Shown: positions 32,901-45,874, numbered from the stretch's first letter. The stretch: DNA of 64,000 nucleotides from Phyllostachys edulis (GCA_036346405.1 CM070548.1:55859866-55923865), one strand, 5' to 3'. Translations and numbers: made by a program. The notes: a model not told the origin generated them from the sequence alone.

Positions 32901-34474
32901 AGCTTAAGCTAAGCAGTAAAGATTAACTCACCGGCTAGGGTTAGAAAAGATGAAGTCAAGGTTTTGGTCAACAAAAGAGGTCGAACCCTTTTCCTTGTCT
33001 TGAGAGATGTTGTTGCACCAAGGTGGGAGTCCTAAGCTTAAGTTGGTGAGAAGAGACCCATACATTTCAATCCTACAAGAAATGTCCAAAACTCATATTA
33101 GTATGAGATGCAGACCTTCTTGAGGTTGAATAAGGATGGAACAAGAAAGCTTCAACTGGTATGAAGGCAAAGTGAGAGAGCTCCTCTGGTCAACAATGGC
33201 GAGGAGTCATTGACTAGGCTTTATATAGTGTACAAAATGTGTAGAACAGCAGAGAATTCTCTAGAATCCAATAGGTGGCACTAAAGGATAGATATTAAGA
33301 GAAAATATCATCATATCCTTTGTATCTTGCCTCTTCCCGATGGTAATAGTGTTAATGGTGCCTAGCATGAGAGGAAACCCATTTTACGCGTGACACGCGG
33401 GCCCCAGTGCTACCACCATCTGACACCTAGCGATGGCTCAACGCCACAAGCCATCGTCCGATTCGATTGGAGTGGTGGAGATAAGATGGCCAAAACGCTC
33501 TCGAATCGGTATGGGAGAAACGTGGGCCACACGATTTCAATGACGACTCGGATCGGCGAGTCTGTAGTGGTCGAACCTCCCATTGAATCTGGGTGGTCCA
33601 TTGCGTATCAACGGTTGAAGTCACGTGGGTGTTAAAGTTGGTCGAGCGTCACCTAGGATCTGGGCATGAAAGAAGATCAACGGTGGCGCTATAAAGAGGA
33701 GGGCGGAAATGGAATAGGATGCGGCGCAGTAAGATCATGATCAACGGTGGAAATCAAGGAGGCGTGAGGTGGTCGAAGTGCACTTTGATCTGGCGGTTCA
33801 AAAGCACATCAACGGTGGAATTTCTTTGTGTCTTGGTGTGAGGTGGTCGGATAGCCAGATGAATCGGGACCGTTCAGCGGAGAATGAGCAGTGAGATGGG
33901 CCCAGGGTTTGACGCCAGCGTCTTGTGAGCTCCGATGCGAGCTGACTGGCGCACTGGTTGAGCTCGACTCGGCGGGGCGGGTCGCTACAATGCTGATCTG
34001 GTTTAGGCAGGGAAGTTGACGAGTGCCTTAAATTTTCAAAAGGTTTGACTAGGCTTTTAAATATAGCAAATAAATTTGTAAAATCTTGAAATTTTGCGAG
34101 AATCCTTCTTTGGGAAGATATATTCCCCAAATAAATTTTAAAATCACTGTTTCTTCTTTATAAATACATAAATAATTCATTTAAATCAACTAGGGTTCAT
34201 TTAAAGATAATTATTTTTCGAAAATCAAAATAATTTCTATAAATTCAACAAAAATTATTTTTGGCCATAATAATTGATCTGGTTTTCAAATAAATTATTT
34301 CCAGTCATAATACCAACATTGGATGGTATTTCCTTTTGAAATTTTGATCAAGTTGGAATTTGTAATAGAAATTTGGGAAATTAGGTTGTAACAAAGTGCC
34401 TAAATTGACAAAATGAGCGATAATGATATGAAACGATGCTTTATTCTTGTTTGTTAGAAATTGAAATTTTTACA
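29985..34474 (-). repeat. 3' LTR of Gypsy block 2
   Basis: Starts TGTGAGACCCCC and ends TTTTTACA. One copy of the 21-bp unit near 31828, as in the block 1 3' LTR. The terminal GAAATTGAAATTTTTACA differs from the GGGCCGAGGTCATTACA of the block 1 copy. Confidence 0.93.
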
Positions 34475-34490
34475 AACCTACCCCCTTAAG
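34475..34490 (-). other. Polypurine tract of Gypsy block 2
   Basis: CTTAAGGGGGTAGGTT on the - strand next to the 3' LTR, identical to 2849-2864. Confidence 0.8.
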
Positions 34491-34699
34491 AAAATCTCGT
34501 CCGAGATTTCTTATAATCGAAGTTGGACAAAGGCGAAGTTGAAATGATATTCTTTAGAAACATAACATCAATTGTCTTTATTTCTTTCAAAGATAGAAAA
34601 GAAATTTTCACATAACAACATAGTGCTGTTATTACATCTTCTTTTACATTGCTTTGTTTAACCTTGCCTTTCTTAATTTAAAGACAAGTATTAAACGAC

Positions 34700-35160
34700 A
34701 AAAAGGTGAAGTGCTCGATCCTCATTAGATCTTGGCGCTCCCATGTGGCTTCATCTTGAATGATTAGCCCTTGAATTTTTAAGAACTTGCGGTCACGATT
34801 TCTTGTCCTCGTTCCATTTAAATCGAGGATACGCTTTGGTTGTTCTTGATCTGAAGATCTGGTTGCGAGATCAAGATTCTCATAAGTAGTAGCCTCGGTA
34901 GGAACACGAAGGCACTTCTTTAATTGAGAAACATGAAAGGTATCATGAATTTAGAAGCAGTGTCGGAAGTTCAAGCCCGATATGCCACGGCTCCTCGTTT
35001 TGCAATGATTCGGAAGGCCCGATATAACGAGGTGCTAGCTTTCCTTTCACTTGAAAGCGATGAGTACCTTTCATCGGCGACACTTTAAGATAGACAAAGT
35101 CATCTATCTCAAAACTTAGCTCACGGCGTCGATGATCGGCATAGCTCTTGACGAGGCTGG
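34700..35160 (-). pseudogene. Gypsy integrase C-terminus and chromodomain-like tail, block 2
   Basis: Counterpart of 3080-3543, with the same YLKVSPMKGTHRF and EATWERQDLMR motifs in shifted frames. A six-base change near 34950 (block 1 GCCGGCGAGTG, here AGAAGCAGTG) alters the DTRRQI-like segment. Confidence 0.65.
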
Positions 35161-36032
35161 GCGGTTTTCAAGCGGTCTCGAATCGAGACGAACTTGCTCT
35201 TGACTTCCAAAACCAAGTCTGGGCCAAAGAATGGTCTTTCCCAGTTCGACCAATTTAATGGAGTCCTACAAGCTCTTCCATACAAGGCTTCAAAAGGTGA
35301 CATTTGAATACTTGCTTGGTAGCTATTGTTGTAGAAAAACTCCACATCTGACAAAATTTCTCCCAATTCTTGCCATATGCTAAAACACGAGCTCTCGAAG
35401 ATCTTCCATCACTTGATTCACCCTTTCGGTTTGACCAGTGCGAGGATGATAGCGATCTTTGAAGGATAATTGAGTTCCCATTGCTTGATGAAGACAATTC
35501 CAAAATGGGAAGTGAATTGAGATCCACGATGCGAAATAATAACTTTAGGAGCAGCGTGGAGACAAACAATCTTGGCAATATAGAGTTACGCCAATTGCTT
35601 GCCATTAAAAGTGGTTACAGAGGGGATGAAATGAGCCACTTTTGTTAGGCGATCAATTATCACCCATATGGCATCAAATCCATTCGGAGACTTGGGAAGT
35701 CCGTAACAAAATCCATCTGACTTCTTCTCATTTCCATTATGGAATAGGTAAAGGTGAAGGGTACGGCGGGTTTCAAGTGCTCGGCTTTAACCCTTTGGCA
35801 AATATCACATTGACAACAAAGCTGAGCAATTTGCCTCTTCATCTTGCTCCACCAAAATGTTTTCTTTAAATCTGGTACATCTTAGTACTTCGGGATGTAT
35901 AGAAAACTTGGAATTATAAACCTCTTTAAAATTAGCTCTCTGTTTGTGGATCGAGGTACAACCCGAGACGATTGCGATATCGAATTGTACCACGAGCATC
36001 TTGAGAAAATTCATTGGCTTTACCGCCTTCAT
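35161..36032 (-). pseudogene. Gypsy integrase, block 2
   Basis: Fragments of the zinc-binding domain (CDICQRVKAEHLKPA near 35770-35815) and the catalytic core, in at least four frames. The catalytic Asp to His change at 35529-35531 is the same as at 3909-3911. The end of the core (SYQASIQMSPFEALYGR, 35366-35260) is open. Confidence 0.82.
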
Positions 36033-36172
36033 GTTTTCCTTGATCTCTACTACCTCGATGTCGGTTTTACGGGCCTCGAATCTGATCTTGAGTGTTGACT
36101 TTACTTCTAAGGCACAAGAAATCCATCTTTGACCATTTGAGACTTAAGCGCCGAAGATCGGCACATAAGCTC

Positions 36173-36900
36173 TTAGTCAAAGGAAGTGTTGATAAGCAAT
36201 TGCATTGTGACTTCTGCTTCGAGCATCGGCCACAACATTAGCTTTGCGGGATGGTAATGAATACCCATATCGTAGTCCTTGATCAATTCAAGCCATCTTC
36301 TTTGTCTCATATTCGGATCAACTTGAGTGAATATGTATTTGAACTTTATGATCGGTGTAGATTTACATAGCGATTGCCAAGAAGGTAATGTCGCCAAATC
36401 TTTAATGCATGGACTCTGCTTGCCAATTCCAAATCATGGGTAGGATAATTCACCTCATGAGGTGCATAGCTGCTGGATGCATATGCCACAACTCGGCCCT
36501 CTTGCATAAGCACACAACCAAGTCCATGGCGAGATGCATCACAATAAATATCAAAATTCTTATGGATGTGCGGAAGAGTGAGACAGGAGCTTGATCAGGA
36601 GCTTTCTCAAAAATGGCTGTTTTCACATTCCACTTGACCAAAAAATTTGTTTTCTTTCTTCAAAAATTTGAGTCGATTGGCACGGAAATCTTGGAAAAGT
36701 TTTCAATGAACCTCGGTAATATCCATAAGTCAGAAACTTGGTTTGGGAACATTCTTGGGCGCTTCGATCTAGTACATCTTGTACTTTCTTTGGGATCCTG
36801 ATAATACCTCCTTCGGATAATACATGTCCCGGAATGCAACTTGCTTGAGCGCCAAAGCACATTTGCTAAATTTGGCATATAACCGATGCTTGCGAAGTGT
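36173..36900 (-). pseudogene. Gypsy RNase H and RT connection, block 2
   Basis: KYIFTQVDPNMRQRRWLELI (about 36270-36330), IYCDASRHGLGCVLMQEG (about 36500-36550) and GYYRRFIE-like residues near 36700 are visible in different frames. Confidence 0.72.
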
Positions 36901-37400
36901 GTCGGCACAAGTCTCAAATGATACTCATGCTCTTAAATCCGAGCTTGGAGTAGATAAGAATGTAGTCAATGAACACAACAACAAACTTATCCAAGAAATC
37001 CATGAATCTGAATTCATTAGATTCATGAAATAAGCGAGGAGCATTTGTTAGACCAAAGGACATAACGGTATACTCGTATAATCCATAACGAGTAGAGAAT
37101 GCGGTTTTAGGAATATCTTCCGTTCTAACCTTGATCGATGATAGCGAGCATAAATCAATCTTAGAAAAGACACGGGCTCGATTAAGCGGTCAAGCAGATC
37201 ATCAATTAGGAAAGAGGATACTTATTCTTGATAGTAACCTCATTTAGCAGACGATAGTCTACACACATCCGTAACGTCGATCTTTCTTTTTGACAAAAAT
37301 GGCGGGGCATCCCGAGGTGAGGAACTTCGGTCGAATGAATCCTTGTCAAGCAATTCTCCAAATTTGTTTCTTCAACTCAAACAGCTCATTGGAAGGCATC
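36901..37400 (-). pseudogene. Gypsy reverse transcriptase, block 2
   Basis: The same motifs as 5166-5756 but split into several frames. The catalytic box reads FIDY (codons about 36962-36973) because one base differs from block 1 (TAC for GAC); the second metal-binding Asp is therefore missing in this copy as given. Confidence 0.82.
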
Positions 37401-37438
37401 ACGATAAGGTCTTCTCGAAATGGGAGCGATGCAGGGAA

Positions 37439-37920
37439 CTAGTTCAATTCGAACTCCACTTCCCGATCGGGTGGCATCTGGGAAGATCTTGGGAAAGACA
37501 TCCGGATAATCACATACTCTGATCTTGACTCGAGTAGGGGTGGGATCACTTTCAATGCACCAAGGTGAGAATGAAGCGCTCTAGATGAAAAATGGTGAAA
37601 GGCCATTTTTATTAGTAAGGATATAGTTCTCTGGGCACAATTGATTTGGCGAAATTCTTGGATAACAGTCCATACCCAAAATGACATCTATCCTTAGAAT
37701 TTATCACAATCAAGTGCGCCCAAAATCTACCCTTCAATATTAATATTGACATTAAGGCGATTTGATCGAGTCATAAATCTTGACCAGGTAGTGAATAATA
37801 TGAGGTGGATGAAGCGGATGCATGTCTAGCGATGTTGAGTAGCAAGCGCCTACTAATAAAAGAATGGGATGCTCGAGTCAAATAGAACAATAGCTGAACT
37901 GAAATTAACTAGGAGCATAC
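37439..37920 (-). pseudogene. Gypsy aspartic protease, block 2
   Basis: Counterpart of 5757-6290. The DVILGMDWL motif is split by an indel near 37665-37685; the remaining open frame (37687-37439) covers the linker to the RT. Confidence 0.65.
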
Positions 37921-39117
37921 CAAGGATAACCTCGGGTGCCTCGGCGCTTCTTGACGATCGGTTGATTCACACGGCCATGATCGGAGCAGTCGAGACTTAA
38001 CAAGCGCCTTTGGAGAAGGTGCGAGGATGCACAAGCCGAGATGGTGAGCAGTGGTAATCCCTTTGCCTTAGCAAAACATTGGTTATAAAATGTCGGCGAC
38101 CACAATGGTAACATATCACCCCGACGACATTGATAGCGATGGGTGGCTTTGTGTCCACTAGGTCGGGACTATCCAATGAGATGAAGGTGGGCGAAAAAGC
38201 AAACAAGGCGCCTACTGGGTGGGCTGGGCTGGTGCTCGGAAGGCGAGGTTGCCACAGGCGGTGCGGTGAGCGACCACTATATGTGAATTGAGTGGCCTTC
38301 ACGCTTAGTGAATCTTCAAAGCCTTGCTCTTGGTTTGACAATTATGACTTTGTCCACAAGATGTTGAAAATTTACGAAGTCTTGTATTGCCAAAGCCGAT
38401 TGTAGCTCCTCGGACAAACCATTCATAAAAGCGGTTTCGACGGCGAGTGTCGATCGAAACATCGTTAAAGGGCATACCGAGCAAGAAAATTGAACTCATG
38501 AAGATACTCGATCATCGACTTTCGCCCTTGCTTGAGAGCAAGAAATTCCCTCTTGCTTGAGCATCATTACTCCCTCGGGAATATGGGCCTCATGAAAAGC
38601 CTCCATGAACTCAAGCTAGGTGGGAGTATGACGGTGGGTTGGATAGCGAGATAATTATCCCACCAATTACTAGCTGGTCGATCAATTGGTAGCTAGCATC
38701 TGAGAACCTTCTCCCTTTCGAACATTGGGCAATGGATAGCTTCTTTTCAATTTCGAAGCCAATCCTCTGCCTCCATTGGATCTGGGGAGTGGAGAACAAC
38801 TTGGCGGGTTAGTTATTTGAAAATCGTGAGACTTCCTGCCCATGTTGAACTCTGCTCTGCCGGTAGTGTCGAATGGCGGAGGTATTCTGCATAATCTGTT
38901 CCAATATCTTGCGTCGATCCATGCGGTTGCGCTCAATTTGCATGAACACGTCCGCCATGGTGGGTGGTGGAGGAAGTTCCTCTTCTGGCGACCACCTTGT
39001 GGACCATGAGATCCGAAAGGTCGATCTGCTCTCCACGAGTCACGGAGAGCAGGGGTGGAAAACCTCTCCTCTTGTTGTGTTCGCGATCGAGTGGTTGGTC
39101 TGTCATCTGTTGCCATA
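37921..39117 (-). pseudogene. Gypsy Gag, block 2
   Basis: N-terminal residues TTRSRTQQEERFSTPAL (39100 down), LYASYQL near 38690, the C-terminal half near 38320-38500 (NRFYEWF for NRFMNG) and the zinc-knuckle start VICYHCGRRHFIT near 38100. Four or more frame breaks. The start codon corresponding to 7518 is altered: block 1 has ATGACAGGACC-like context, here ATGACAGACC with one base fewer. Confidence 0.8.
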
Positions 39118-40075
39118 TAATGGTTAACAACATAACAAGGATACACTCGTGTTAACACATACAAGCTTTGGAGAAAGAAATTAATTAAATACTAAACCTA
39201 AGCATGCAGTATGTTATGATATGCAACCAATTAACACCAAAAACAGCAGCACATAGTACAGTAAAAAGGTGCGGCTTCCATTCCCTCATAATGGGTCAGC
39301 TACACCAGCAGCACAGCACAACAAAACAAACACAACCATAGCCGATCATAGCAAACAGAGTCGGCCCCAATTTAATAGAACAGGTCGGCTGGACTCAAAA
39401 CAGTAACAACACCCAGAAATCAATACCACCAAAAACCGACCTCTCTTTAACAGCCAACTAATACCAGACCAAAACCAAGCCGAGTACAGCAAACAGGGGA
39501 GGCTCCCATTTCATGAAAATGTCGGTTGAACAAAGACCATAACAGACTCAATTACAACCAAAAGTCTGCATCCACTTTATTAACAGCCAACAGGAAACAC
39601 CTTAGGTTTAAAATATACAAGTCAACCACCACCAGCAAGTTCCCAAAATACATAAGTCGGCACCCTGAATTTATACAAAACATAGGCTATGCTATTACAC
39701 AATATCTAATACACAATACTAGTTTATTACACAACTTTAGCCGAACACATCACCCAGCACCTAAGTGTAGTCGTTACGGTTGAAATTCACCGGGAACTCA
39801 TTTAACAGATGAGCTTCTGGTGAACCCGTATCGATAGGATCCCTAGGGCTGATAAGACGAGTAGGGGAACCTAGCAGCAAGTAATGGCCACCAGAGTGAG
39901 TAGGTCGCTGAGTGCGAGGAAATCCAGCAGACATCCGTGCTGGCGACCTTGACCAGGGCGAGAACAAGCCGGCACCTCTGGAAGTATCAATCCACGTAGT
40001 GCGATGGCGGTGGAGGATCTCGTTGTTGCCGTAAAGCGCGTTACACGAGGCAGCGGTTTGTAGCAACACCAATCC
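39118..40075 (-). other. Gypsy untranslated leader, block 2
   Basis: Nothing coding seen. The part up to about 39830 is the near-identical island matching 7530-8250; divergence returns from about 39890. Confidence 0.7.
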
Positions 40076-40654
40076 TCAAATACTCACGTGACTCGTCGCG
40101 AGGGCGCGGCGGGTTTCCCATAACTTCGCCGCGAGCGGTGATAGGTTTGGTCCATGATACGGACTAACCTCGCTAACTTCAGCGTGCGTATGGGTCTTCT
40201 CAAACTGAATCTCATCAAGCGTAATCACATCCGGCCTAGGGCCGTGTTTGAAGTGTACATAGGGTGGTGGGACAGCTCCGTCGATCATGACGAAGGAGGC
40301 CCATCATCCTCTGTGCGACTTCTGCCTGACCATAGACTCGGAAGTGGCACGTGTGGATCTGATGAGAACACTACCCACCACATCTGCGATCACATTAATG
40401 ATAGCTTGGTACTCTTCCATGCGGGACCTCGGTCTCGACGATAAAGGGCATACTCGGGCGTCGTGAAATTGGCCCGCCACATCATATCTCAGTAAGGCGA
40501 AACCCATCCACCTCTTGACTCGGGTCTCTTTAATCAAATACCGACCACTCATCTCTGAGAGAAAAGACAAGGTAGATAAGAGATGATCTTGAAAAATCAA
40601 TAGAAAGGTAGATAAAATTGATACTAAAAGAAGATAAGGAGTAAAAGATAGCAC
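40076..40654 (-). CDS. Extra ORF upstream of gag, Gypsy leader, block 2
   Basis: Two overlapping frames: 40654-40304 (116 residues, starting with a hydrophobic stretch MLSFTPYLLLVSILSTFLLI and then the SGRYLIKET protein seen at 8989) and 40288-40076 (70 residues, ending LAAKLWETRRALATSHVSI). Joining them would need one small frame change near 40290, which I only note. The hydrophobic N-terminal extension is a possible signal or membrane segment, if that start is real; in block 1 the frame upstream of 8989 is closed. No known family recognised. Confidence 0.5.
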
Positions 40655-40750
40655 ACTTAGATCCTTAGAAATTAATTTAAGTTAAAATAATATCACGAGA
40701 CCCACTAAAGGCAACAACCATGCTAATTCTATCCTCTGAGCAAGCGTATA

Positions 40751-40762
40751 CTCGATACCAAC
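40751..40762 (-). other. Primer binding site of Gypsy block 2, one base short
   Basis: Reads TTGGTATCGAG on the - strand where block 1 has TTGGTATCAGAG. A tRNA-Met primer site is under strong constraint, so the missing A in CAG is more likely a consensus error than a change carried by a mobile element. Confidence 0.8.
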
Positions 40763-42609
40763 ATTTGTGAGACCCCCAATTCTTTGGAATTGTGCGAATT
40801 ATAATTATCTTGGTAGTATAATTCTTAATTAAGGAACGATGTAATGTCATAATAAAGATCATACTAGAAGCATAATCATAACAAGTAACAATCCAACAAT
40901 TAGGTTCCGGATATATGCCATGCAATAGTTCGAGGATTAGTGACTATTAGCATATATCATAACCAACATTGCATCAATCACATACAAGTCATACATTCAC
41001 ATAATTATACATTAATAATTACATCTCCAATTTCGGTTGCTACAGTACCAGGTTGCTACAGTAACCGAAATATGAACAGAATGACCTTGGGTCATTAACA
41101 AAAAACAACAACGGAAGCGAAAAGAACAACAAAACCACCAATGGCCCCATCATCCCGCGAGGCTATTGCGTGGAGGCTAGAACTAGCATCACTCGTTAGC
41201 GTCACCCGGATCGGCTAACGGGCATCTCATAAAGATATCCATCCTCACGCAACAAGAGGTCATAAAACCACGAGTACAAAAGGTACTTTCGGCAAGACTT
41301 CACAAACTAATAAAAGAAAGTGTTTGTTAGAACCTATACAAAGGAATAGAAAGTTGTATATGCATAAGGTTGACAATGAAGGTTTAAATGGTTCAATGTT
41401 GCATAAGCGATACATCTTAACCTACGGTTGCTATGTTTTGATAAAGCAAGTTTAATAAATTGATTTGGACTAAAAGCGGTGAATAAGTGTAATTATAGCA
41501 TAAACATAACAAAAGTAAATAGCGACTCCCAATTAAATGTGCATGACAACCATCATGCGGAATAATTCCCAAACCAAACTTAGAGTAAAATCTATCGGTG
41601 ACATTAATTCAAGTTTTAAATAAAAGCAGTGGACACGGCTATTGAATAGTTTTAACCTGCGCAGGGTGTACATCTTTACCCACACGACTTAGTTAGCCCG
41701 TAAGCCCCGGGATAATAGCACACTTCCTTTGGTATCTTGGTAGGGTAAACTAAGATTTGGTATTTTCAACAAGTTAACACTCTTGAGTTGGATGACCCAT
41801 GTGAGATTAATCCGCTTAAACGGTGATAGCATACATTCAGCAGGGCTCACATGTTTATGCAAGAATGCCGACCGATCAATTAAATGCAAACTCGTGTTAG
41901 CCACACATTTTACACATGATCGGGGCCACTGAAGGAGCGTACATGCGATGTAACACATCTCGCCCTTACCCTTCTAAGAACATCGATATCAATATAAGCT
42001 CCACATGGCATACGACACGGCCGAAGACTTAAGCATCTATGCCATATGAAATCAATACACATGTCCTTACTCTCTGTATCCAACTCAATAATATTAACCC
42101 TTTACTTAACCAAGCAGCGCCCATACCTTTGCGTGTGGAAATGCGTTAGGACTTGAATTAAATAGTCGAGTTCGGTCCTTAATCAATCCGGACAAGACAT
42201 CCACATTTCCCAATTCTCGTGCACAAAGGCACCATCACTAGCATCCACTTGTCGGTTTGAATTGAATTGATGGCAGGATTTAGAAGCATTTCCAAATCAA
42301 ATAAACTAAACAAGGATCAAATAATTATAAATCATTTGTTGTTCCCAAGTCGACAAGCTAAGCTTGCCAAACTCTAACGTTCTAGGGACTGCATGGCTAA
42401 GCAAAAGTTAAAACTAAATATTATAACATCACCAGACTACCTTAGGTTAAGTGTATGATTAAATTCAAGATAAGCCACAAGTTCAGGGTATAACTAACTA
42501 GGAGCAGGGCACAAATATATTTTTAGAAAGTTGCATGCACAGTGTCACTGTATTTTAGAATTCTAAAGTTCAAAAGATTAGGTTCAACATGGTGCGAGAG
42601 GAAGCTTGC

Positions 42610-42651
42610 CTTGATAGTAGTATATAACCTCTTGATAGTAGTATATAACCT
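42610..42651. repeat. 21-bp tandem duplication, 5' LTR of block 2
   Basis: Two copies, as at 11045-11086; one copy in both 3' LTRs. Confidence 0.85.
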
Positions 42652-44024
42652 CTTGCTCGAGTTCTTGGGACTCAATAAAAGGCTCAACAATTTCGGAAGA
42701 ACCAATATCTAAAGAGATAAAATCCAATAAATACGAGAAAAGCAAAGAACAAGATGCATAAAAGAATGTATGATCAAAATGATAATGCATGGGTAGCAAT
42801 ATGCTTAGACTATATTTAATTTACTAAGGATAATAACCCATATATACTATCAATGCTACTTGCTACCCGATTTTAGATTTAGAAATATAGCTACGATGTC
42901 GGGTTTTATATCTTTGGAGCAGGAATGACAACAATTAATTAGTTACTTAGCTTAACTCTATATAAATAAAATGCTCTGAGGATAGCTAAGTGTATTAAAT
43001 TAGTGTTGTGAGCTAACTAGTCATTTACTACTTATTAATGTTAATTTGAGATTTAAGACTTTGTTGTGCGTGTGGTCGGTTAGACCAACACGAAATAACA
43101 GAAAGCTACTTTACTATTTATTTAGCTAGTAAAGCTACAAAAACTAGAAGCGTAAAGTGGAGTTAAGGCTGATTGGGAAGTCATAATTACTACGACTTAT
43201 AATCACTAAACCTAACGGCCAAGCGAAAGGAGGAAATAGAAATCTTTCTATTGTCGGGTGACCAACACCTAAAAGCGACAATACTTCATTAACGGTTTTA
43301 GTTGGCATGAGAGCTACACCGTTAAGTACTTATGGTGAAGTTATGACTATCTAGGAAGTATTTAATACCATAAACATGATTACTAATCTTTAATTGCGGT
43401 GTAAAGAAAAAGAAAGGCAGTTACCAAATTGTCGGTTTTAGCAAACAAAACTATGAAGAGGAAAAATTTGAAATACTAAAGAAATAGTGACCATGACTTT
43501 TGAAGGAAGAGCATGGTTAGCAGATTAGGGTTTCTCTTAGGACCTAAACAAATTAACAAACTAATATCTTGGTATGAGAAACCTAAAGTTCTTGAAAAGC
43601 GATATGAAAGACGAAAAGTTATAAAAATAACTTTTCGGTTAAAAAAGTTTGGAGTATCTTATGAATCGATGAGTCTTTGTGAGAGGATAGCTAAAGTTCT
43701 TAGAGAGCTTAAGCTAACAGAAGTAAAGATTAACTCACCAGCTAGGGTTAGAAAAGATGAAGTCAAGGTTTTGGTCAACAAAAGAGGTCCAGAACCCTTT
43801 TCCTTGTGCAGGATGTTGTTGCACCAAGGTGGGAGTCCACAAGCTTAAGTTGACTGAGAAGAGACCCTTCTGTTCAATCCTACAAGAAATGTCCAAAACT
43901 CATATTAGTATGAGATGCAGACCTTCTTGAGGTTGAATAAGGATGGAACAAGAGAAGCTTCACCGGTATGAAGGCAAAGTGAGAGAGCTCCTCTGGTCAA
44001 CAATGGCGGAGTCATTGACTAGGC

Positions 44025-44032
44025 TTTATATA
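44025..44032 (-). promoter_or_regulatory. Candidate TATA box of the Gypsy 5' LTR, block 2
   Basis: CACTATATAAAGCC on the - strand, unchanged from block 1. Confidence 0.55.
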
Positions 44033-45286
44033 GTGTACAAAATGTGTAGAAACAGCAGAGAATTCTCTAGAATCCAATAGGTGGCACTAAAGGATAGATA
44101 TTAAGAGGAAAATATCATCATATCCACTGTATACTGCCTCTTCCCCGATGGTAATAGTGTTAATGGTGCCTAGCATGAGAGGAAACCCATTTTCGCGTGA
44201 CACTTGCGGGCCCCGAGTCTGCTACCACCATCTGACACCATGCGGAGGCTCCAACGCACGGCCCGTCCGATTCGATTGGAGTGGTGGAGATAAGATGGCC
44301 AAAACGCTCTGAATCGGTATGGGAGAACGTGGGCCACACGATTTCAATGACGACTCGGATCGGCGAGTCTGTAGTGGTCGAACCTCCCATTGAATCTGGG
44401 TGGTCCATTGCGTATCAACGGTTGAAGTCACGTGGGTGTTAAAGTTGGTCGAACGTCACCTAGGATCTGGGCCGCCCAAAGAAGATCAGCGGTGGCAGCT
44501 ATAAAAGAGGAGGGCGGAAATTGGAATAGGATCTGACGCCAGTAAGATCATGATCAACGGTGGAAATCAAGGAGGCGTGAGGTGGTCAAAGTGCACTTTG
44601 ATCTGGCGGTTCAAAGCACATCAATGGTGGAATTTCTTTGTGTGCGGTGTGAGGTGGTCCGGATAGCCCGATGAATCGGGACCGTTCGCTGAGAATGAGC
44701 GGTGAGATGGGCCACGGGTTTGGGCCAGCGCGAGGCTCCGTGCGAGCTGGACCTAGCGCACTTTGGTTGAGCTCGACTCGGCGGGGCGGGTCGCTCTGAT
44801 GCGATCTGGTTTAGGCAGAGGAAGTTGACCAGTCTGCTTAAATTTTCAAAAGGTTTGACTAGGCTTTTAAATATAGCAAATAAATTTGTAAAATCTTGAA
44901 ATTTTGCGAATCACTTCTTTGGGAAGATATATTAAGCCAAATAAATTTTAAAATCACTGTTTCTTCTTTATAAATACATAAATAATTCATTTAAATCAAC
45001 TAGGGTTCATTTAAAGACAATTATTTTTACGAAAATCAAAATAATTTCTATAAATTCAACAAAAATTATTTTTGGCCATAATAATTGATCTGGTTTTCAA
45101 ATAAATTATTTTCTAGTCATAATACCAACATTGGATGGTATTTCCTTTTGAAATTTTTGATCAAGTTGGAATTTGTAATAGAAATTTGGGAAATTAGGTT
45201 GTAACAAAGTGCCTAAATTGCCAAAATGAGCAGTAATGATATGAACAGATGCTTTATTCTTTGTTTGTTAGAAATGAGGTGTTACA

Positions 45287-45291
45287 AGTGG
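45287..45291. other. Right target-site duplication AGTGG of Gypsy block 2
   Basis: Matches 29980-29984 exactly. Confidence 0.92.
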
Positions 45292-45347
45292 CCTCTACCT
45301 CATGAGCTGTGGAGGTAGGAGCAGAGCCACTCGAGTCGTCGGTGAAG
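45292..45347 (-). mobile_element. Copia linker scrap between Gypsy and CACTA, block 2
   Basis: Same 61-bp piece as 13756-13816 (counting AGTGG and AAG), two or three small differences. 45345-45347 is the left AAG of the CACTA. Confidence 0.82.
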
Positions 45348-45849
45348 CACTACTACGAAAAAGGCCTTCTGAGCCGGTTCAAAACGCCATCACGCATAGC
45401 GATTAGTGGCCGTCGAGTTTATGGGTCGATAATGCATTAGGTCATCACAGACGGTTTTGAACCGTCATGTACATACTATCACGGACGGTTTGTAGATGCA
45501 ACCGCTCATGATAATCATTTACTGAGCGATGCATAGATAAGAGCGTGCGTGATGATCGACTACCACGAGCGATGCAGTAGATGAAACCGTGCAGCGATGA
45601 TGTCGACTACCACGCGATGCGTAGATGAAACCGTGCGTGATATTACTACCACAGGCGATGCAGTAGATGAAACAAATGCGTGATGATGCGACTACCATAA
45701 ACGATGCGTAGATGAAACCGTGCGTGATAGTGGACTATCGCGAGGCGGTTTCATCTGAGCATCGTATATGGTAATCGACTATCACCGAGCGGTTTAGATC
45801 TCTGACGTCTGTCAATAGTCTTTACGTTACTAAATCTATTTACGTTTAT
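45348..45849. repeat. 3' terminal inverted repeat and subterminal repeats, CACTA block 2
   Basis: Same unit theme as 13817-14318. Arms read GATGCGTAGATGAAACCG, GCGATGCAGTAGATGAAAC and similar, with the CG/CAG length noise seen throughout this block. Confidence 0.78.
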
Positions 45850-45874
45850 TGGCTAGCCTCGGAAATGCTAGCCA
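45850..45874. repeat. Hairpin after second gene copy A, block 2
   Basis: TGGCTAGC CTCGGAAAT GCTAGCCA; stem unchanged, loop CAG read as CG. Confidence 0.65.

Larger units (their letters stand above)
29985..45286 (-). mobile_element. Ty3/Gypsy chromovirus-like retrotransposon, block 2, complete
   Basis: 15,302 bp with 3' LTR 29985-34474 (4490 bp), interior 34475-40765, 5' LTR 40766-45286 (4521 bp) and AGTGG on both sides. All parts correspond to block 1. Its frames are more broken than those of block 1, mostly by one- to three-base length differences. Confidence 0.95.
40766..45286 (-). repeat. 5' LTR of Gypsy block 2
   Basis: TGTGAGACCCCC to GTGTTACA, 4521 bp. It carries the doubled 21-bp unit at 42610-42651 and the opposite-strand TATAAAAG at 44500-44507, both as in the block 1 5' LTR. 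A + strand open frame at 43513-43848 (111 residues) crosses it but matches nothing I recognise and is antisense to the element. Confidence 0.93.

Noticed and set aside
43513..43848. 111-residue + strand ORF with many Lys and Arg
   Set aside because: Lies antisense in a Gypsy LTR; the other three LTRs have stops or shifts at the same place.
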